Below, piece by piece: positions 6,424-7,873 of a stretch of DNA of 7,873 nt (positions are counted from its first letter, which is position 1; every line of letters begins with the position of its first letter). The position numbers were made by a program, and so were the translations under genes. The DNA is from JBCDBH01 sp039184055 (lineage in GTDB: Bacteria; Acidobacteriota; Thermoanaerobaculia; Multivoradales; J023). The stretch covers positions 1-7,873 of the forward strand of contig JBCDBH010000284.1 in assembly GCA_039184055.1 (NCBI GenBank), read 5' to 3'. Below the pieces are notes generated by a model. It made no database searches and was not told the origin of the DNA. It was given only the letters and a program-made list of their open reading frames with translations.

Positions 6424-6624
6424 ATGAACCCCCCACGGTTGGACAAGACCAAACTCACCATCGGCGGTCCTCTCGACAACAGGGAGGAGGAGATGGCTTA
6501 TTGGCATCGCCAGACACCTGAGGCGAGATTGCAGGCGATGGAGTTGATGAGGCGAATCAACTATGGCGAAGATGCATGTACGGCCAGAATGCAGAGAATT
6601 CTCGAAATAGTCACGCGAGACTGA
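6424..6624 (+). CDS. Small antitoxin-like hypothetical protein (orphan)
   Basis: 66-aa protein. Its second half, YWHRQTPEARLQAMELMRRI (26-45) followed by NYG and ARMQRILEIV, matches a recurrent small-protein pattern (W..KTPEERLxALExLRRxxYG...RLQRV.EVV) that I remember as usually encoded directly upstream of a nucleotidyltransferase-type gene in toxin-antitoxin-like pairs. No such partner follows here: after the stop there are 171 non-coding bases and then an unrelated exported protein. It may be a solitary remnant, or act with a partner elsewhere. AGGAGA at 6405-6410 is a possible Shine-Dalgarno site but sits a long 13 bases from the ATG; the in-frame ATG at 6493 lacks a good site. The start lies 60 bp after the TIR stop in the same AT-richer segment. 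Coding status is likely; function is a memory-based inference. Confidence 0.65.
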   Translation: MNPPRLDKTKLTIGGPLDNREEEMAYWHRQTPEARLQAMELMRRINYGEDACTARMQRILEIVTRD

Positions 6625-6781
6625 GGTTGCACTGGAGTCGAGTCAGGCCTGTCAACCGAACAGAACCGCGACGTCACCCGTACTGATTGGACAGTAGCTC
6701 GACGCCGCCGCTAAGCTGGGCTGGACGGCGTACCTGACTGTCTATTGGCTGTCTCGCCGCTGGTGGGACGCTTTGGAATGC

Positions 6782-6788
6782 AAAGGAG
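6782..6788 (+). promoter_or_regulatory. Strong Shine-Dalgarno site for the DUF2059 gene
   Basis: AAAGGAG sits 7 bases before ATG 6796 and fixes the start, which is directly followed by a classic signal peptide. In the 171 bases upstream, TTGGAC (6687-6692) and TAAGCT (6712-6717) are spaced 19 bp apart, too loose to call as a promoter. Confidence 0.75.
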
Positions 6789-6795
6789 TTGAGGA

Positions 6796-7254
6796 ATGAA
6801 GACACGACAACTGTTCTTGGTGTTGGTTTTGGTCTTGGTGCTTCCCGCGTTGAGCGCGGCGGATCAGAAGCCGGCGGAGGATATGGCACGGGAGCTGCTG
6901 GAGATTTCTGGTTCGGGTGAGCTGGGCGTGCAGATGATGCATCAGATGTTCGATTCGTATAAGGCTTCGATGCCGAATGTGCCGGCAGAGTTCTGGGACG
7001 AGGTGATGAATGAGGTCGATGCGAGTCAGTTGGTGGAGCTCGTGGTGCCGATTTATGTGAAGCACCTCACGCAGGAGGAGATGGAGGCGGCGATTGCTTT
7101 CTACAAGACGCCGGCTGGCAAGGCGATGCTCGAGAAGATGCCGGTGATCATGCAGGAGTCGATGGTGGCTGGTCAGGCGTGGGGTCAGGAGATCAACGCC
7201 CAGGTGCAGACGCGGCTCAAGGAGAAGATGGAGAGCGAGAAAGCGTCGCAGTAA
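6796..7254 (+). CDS. Exported DUF2059 domain protein
   Basis: 152-aa protein with a signal peptide: positively charged MKTR, a Leu/Val-rich core (6-16), and a likely cleavage after about residue 21-22 (LPALSAADQ). The mature part is helical and matches DUF2059: a first helical segment with ELLEISGSGELGVQMM (about 36-51), then LTQEEMEAAIAFYKTPAGKA (about 94-113) and the conserved KMPVIMQESM (about 117-126). It is expected in the periplasm of a Gram-negative cell. The family has no established biochemical function. The length is normal for the family. It has its own strong ribosome binding site and a factor-independent terminator just after the stop, so it looks like a single-gene unit, unrelated to the upstream conflict-type genes. 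Its codon use returns towards that of the GC-rich host genes. Confidence 0.92.
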   Translation: MKTRQLFLVLVLVLVLPALSAADQKPAEDMARELLEISGSGELGVQMMHQMFDSYKASMPNVPAEFWDEVMNEVDASQLVELVVPIYVKHLTQEEMEAAIAFYKTPAGKAMLEKMPVIMQESMVAGQAWGQEINAQVQTRLKEKMESEKASQ

Positions 7255-7276
7255 TCGGTGGTGGATACAGGTAGGG

Positions 7277-7312
7277 AACCCTGACCGGGATCGGTTCTCG
7301 GTCGGGGTTTTT
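7277..7312 (+). terminator. Rho-independent terminator after the DUF2059 gene
   Basis: AACCCTGACCG (7277-7287) pairs with CGGTCGGGGTT (7299-7309), with one T-G wobble. The stem extends inward by three more pairs (G-T, G-C, A-T), closing a five-base TCGGT loop. A run of five T (7308-7312) follows, partly in the stem. It lies 22 bases after the TAA stop, the expected position. Confidence 0.85.
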
Positions 7313-7390
7313 GCGTTTTGGGTCCTACTTGGGCGCTATCTGGTCGTCGAGGAGTTTGCGAAGGACAGCTGTCGGTAACATGGGATCGAG

Positions 7391-7762
7391 ATGAGTCGAT
7401 CGATAGCATTTGATGGGATTCGGGCCGATGTTCTTGCGATCGTCGGCGCCGTGCCATCAGGCAAGGTAACGACCTTTGGTGACATCGGTGGCTATATGAC
7501 CGTGATGCCGCGTCATGTGGCGTACATCCTCGGTCGTCTGACACCGGATGAGCAAGATCGGGTCGCTTGGTATCGGGTGGTCGGGGCGTCAGGAAAACTA
7601 GGCAAGAAGAAGGTCGACGCCATGGGGCGGAGTCAAGCCGAGCTCTTGCAGGCGGAGTCTGTTGTGGTGCGCAACGGGATCGTGACGGATTTCGAGCGCG
7701 TTTTCGTGCCGGTGGTGGATCTCGATTGCGGTGTGGAGCCGGGGAAGAACTACTCCAAATAG
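7391..7762 (+). CDS. Alkyltransferase-like (ATL) protein, MGMT-fold DNA-binding domain
   Basis: 123-aa member of the Ada/MGMT C-terminal domain family: VLAIVGAVPSGKVTTFGDIGGYM (14-36), PRHVAYILGRL (40-50, with R41 in the place of the arginine finger), AWYRVVGASGKLG (59-71). In true O6-alkylguanine-DNA methyltransferases the last motif reads PCHRV with the acceptor Cys. Here Trp occupies that position (W60), as in the alkyltransferase-like proteins exemplified by E. coli YbaZ. Those bind O6-alkylguanine in DNA without transferring the alkyl group and pass the lesion to nucleotide excision repair. Length is normal for ATLs. No clear Shine-Dalgarno site precedes the ATG (only GGGATCGAG). The last 69 bases of the gene, including the stop codon, lie inside the left arm of a perfect inverted repeat, so the 3' end should be confirmed. 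The family call is firm. Confidence 0.9.
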   Translation: MSRSIAFDGIRADVLAIVGAVPSGKVTTFGDIGGYMTVMPRHVAYILGRLTPDEQDRVAWYRVVGASGKLGKKKVDAMGRSQAELLQAESVVVRNGIVTDFERVFVPVVDLDCGVEPGKNYSK

Positions 7763-7873
7763 ACAACCGCCCGACAAGACGATACGTCCAGATCGGGCGG
7801 TTGTCTATTTGGAGTAGTTCTTCCCCGGCTCCACACCGCAATCGAGATCCACCACCGGCACGAAAACGCGCTC
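7694..7873. repeat. Perfect 81-bp inverted repeat at window end, 18-bp loop
   Basis: Bases 7694-7774 are exactly reverse-complementary to 7793-7873 over all 81 positions; the loop is 7775-7792. The left arm contains the end of the ATL gene and its stop codon, and the right arm runs to the last base of the window, so the arm may be longer. A natural terminator may lie at its centre (ACCGCCCGA pairing with TCGGGCGGT, followed by TGTCTATTT). Perfect identity through coding sequence up to a sequence end is typical of a fold-back amplification or assembly artefact at a contig terminus; a true inverted duplication with a convergent second ATL copy is the alternative. Confidence 0.95.

Noticed and set aside
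6687..6717. Promoter TTGGAC/TAAGCT upstream of the DUF2059 gene
   Set aside because: The spacing is 19 bp and both boxes are poor matches in GC-rich DNA, so it is not distinguishable from chance.
7185..7841. 218-codon - strand open frame opposite the ATL gene
   Set aside because: It is a shadow frame that begins inside the inverted repeat and has no recognisable domain.

Overview
The window comes from a high-GC bacterium, probably with a Gram-negative envelope: the first gene is an exported MscS-type channel with a large periplasmic N-terminal part, and a later gene is an exported DUF2059 protein. Codon use in most genes is strongly GC-biased. I cannot assign a phylum from sequence alone. 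Both window ends look like contig ends. The first gene is cut at its 5' end, and the last 180 bases are a perfect fold-back inverted repeat.

Layout, all genes on the + strand. (1) 3-3932: a tight three-gene run (gaps of 9 and 3 bp) encoding an MscS-family channel, a protein with an N-terminal TIR/deoxyribosyltransferase-like (DRHyd-type) domain fused to a MAP3K TRAFs-binding-like helical repeat region (the layout of the N-terminal half of animal ASK kinases), and a second, smaller DRHyd-like protein. (2) 3933-4550: a 618-bp intergenic stretch. It holds a striking array of ten degenerate 41-bp units, five in each orientation, converging on base 4169/4170. Each unit has a conserved A-tract plus GATCCACG-like core followed by 26 bp of unique sequence. 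(3) 4551-5384: a helical protein of unknown function with an excellent ribosome binding site and an acidic tail. (4) About 5385-6660: a visibly more AT-rich segment with a TIR protein carrying an LGFP-like C-terminus and a small orphan antitoxin-like protein. (5) 6796-7762: housekeeping-type genes, a DUF2059 secreted protein with a clear terminator and an alkyltransferase-like (ATL) DNA-repair protein. (6) 7694-7873: an 81-bp perfect inverted repeat with an 18-bp loop, probably an assembly or amplification artefact.

The central part (1-4) has the flavour of a bacterial conflict or immunity locus: TIR-superfamily domains that act on NAD or nucleotides, an ASK-like scaffold, a membrane channel that could be an effector, and an antitoxin-like orphan. 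The 41-bp array is the feature least explained by known categories. Any functional link between the array and the flanking genes is inference.
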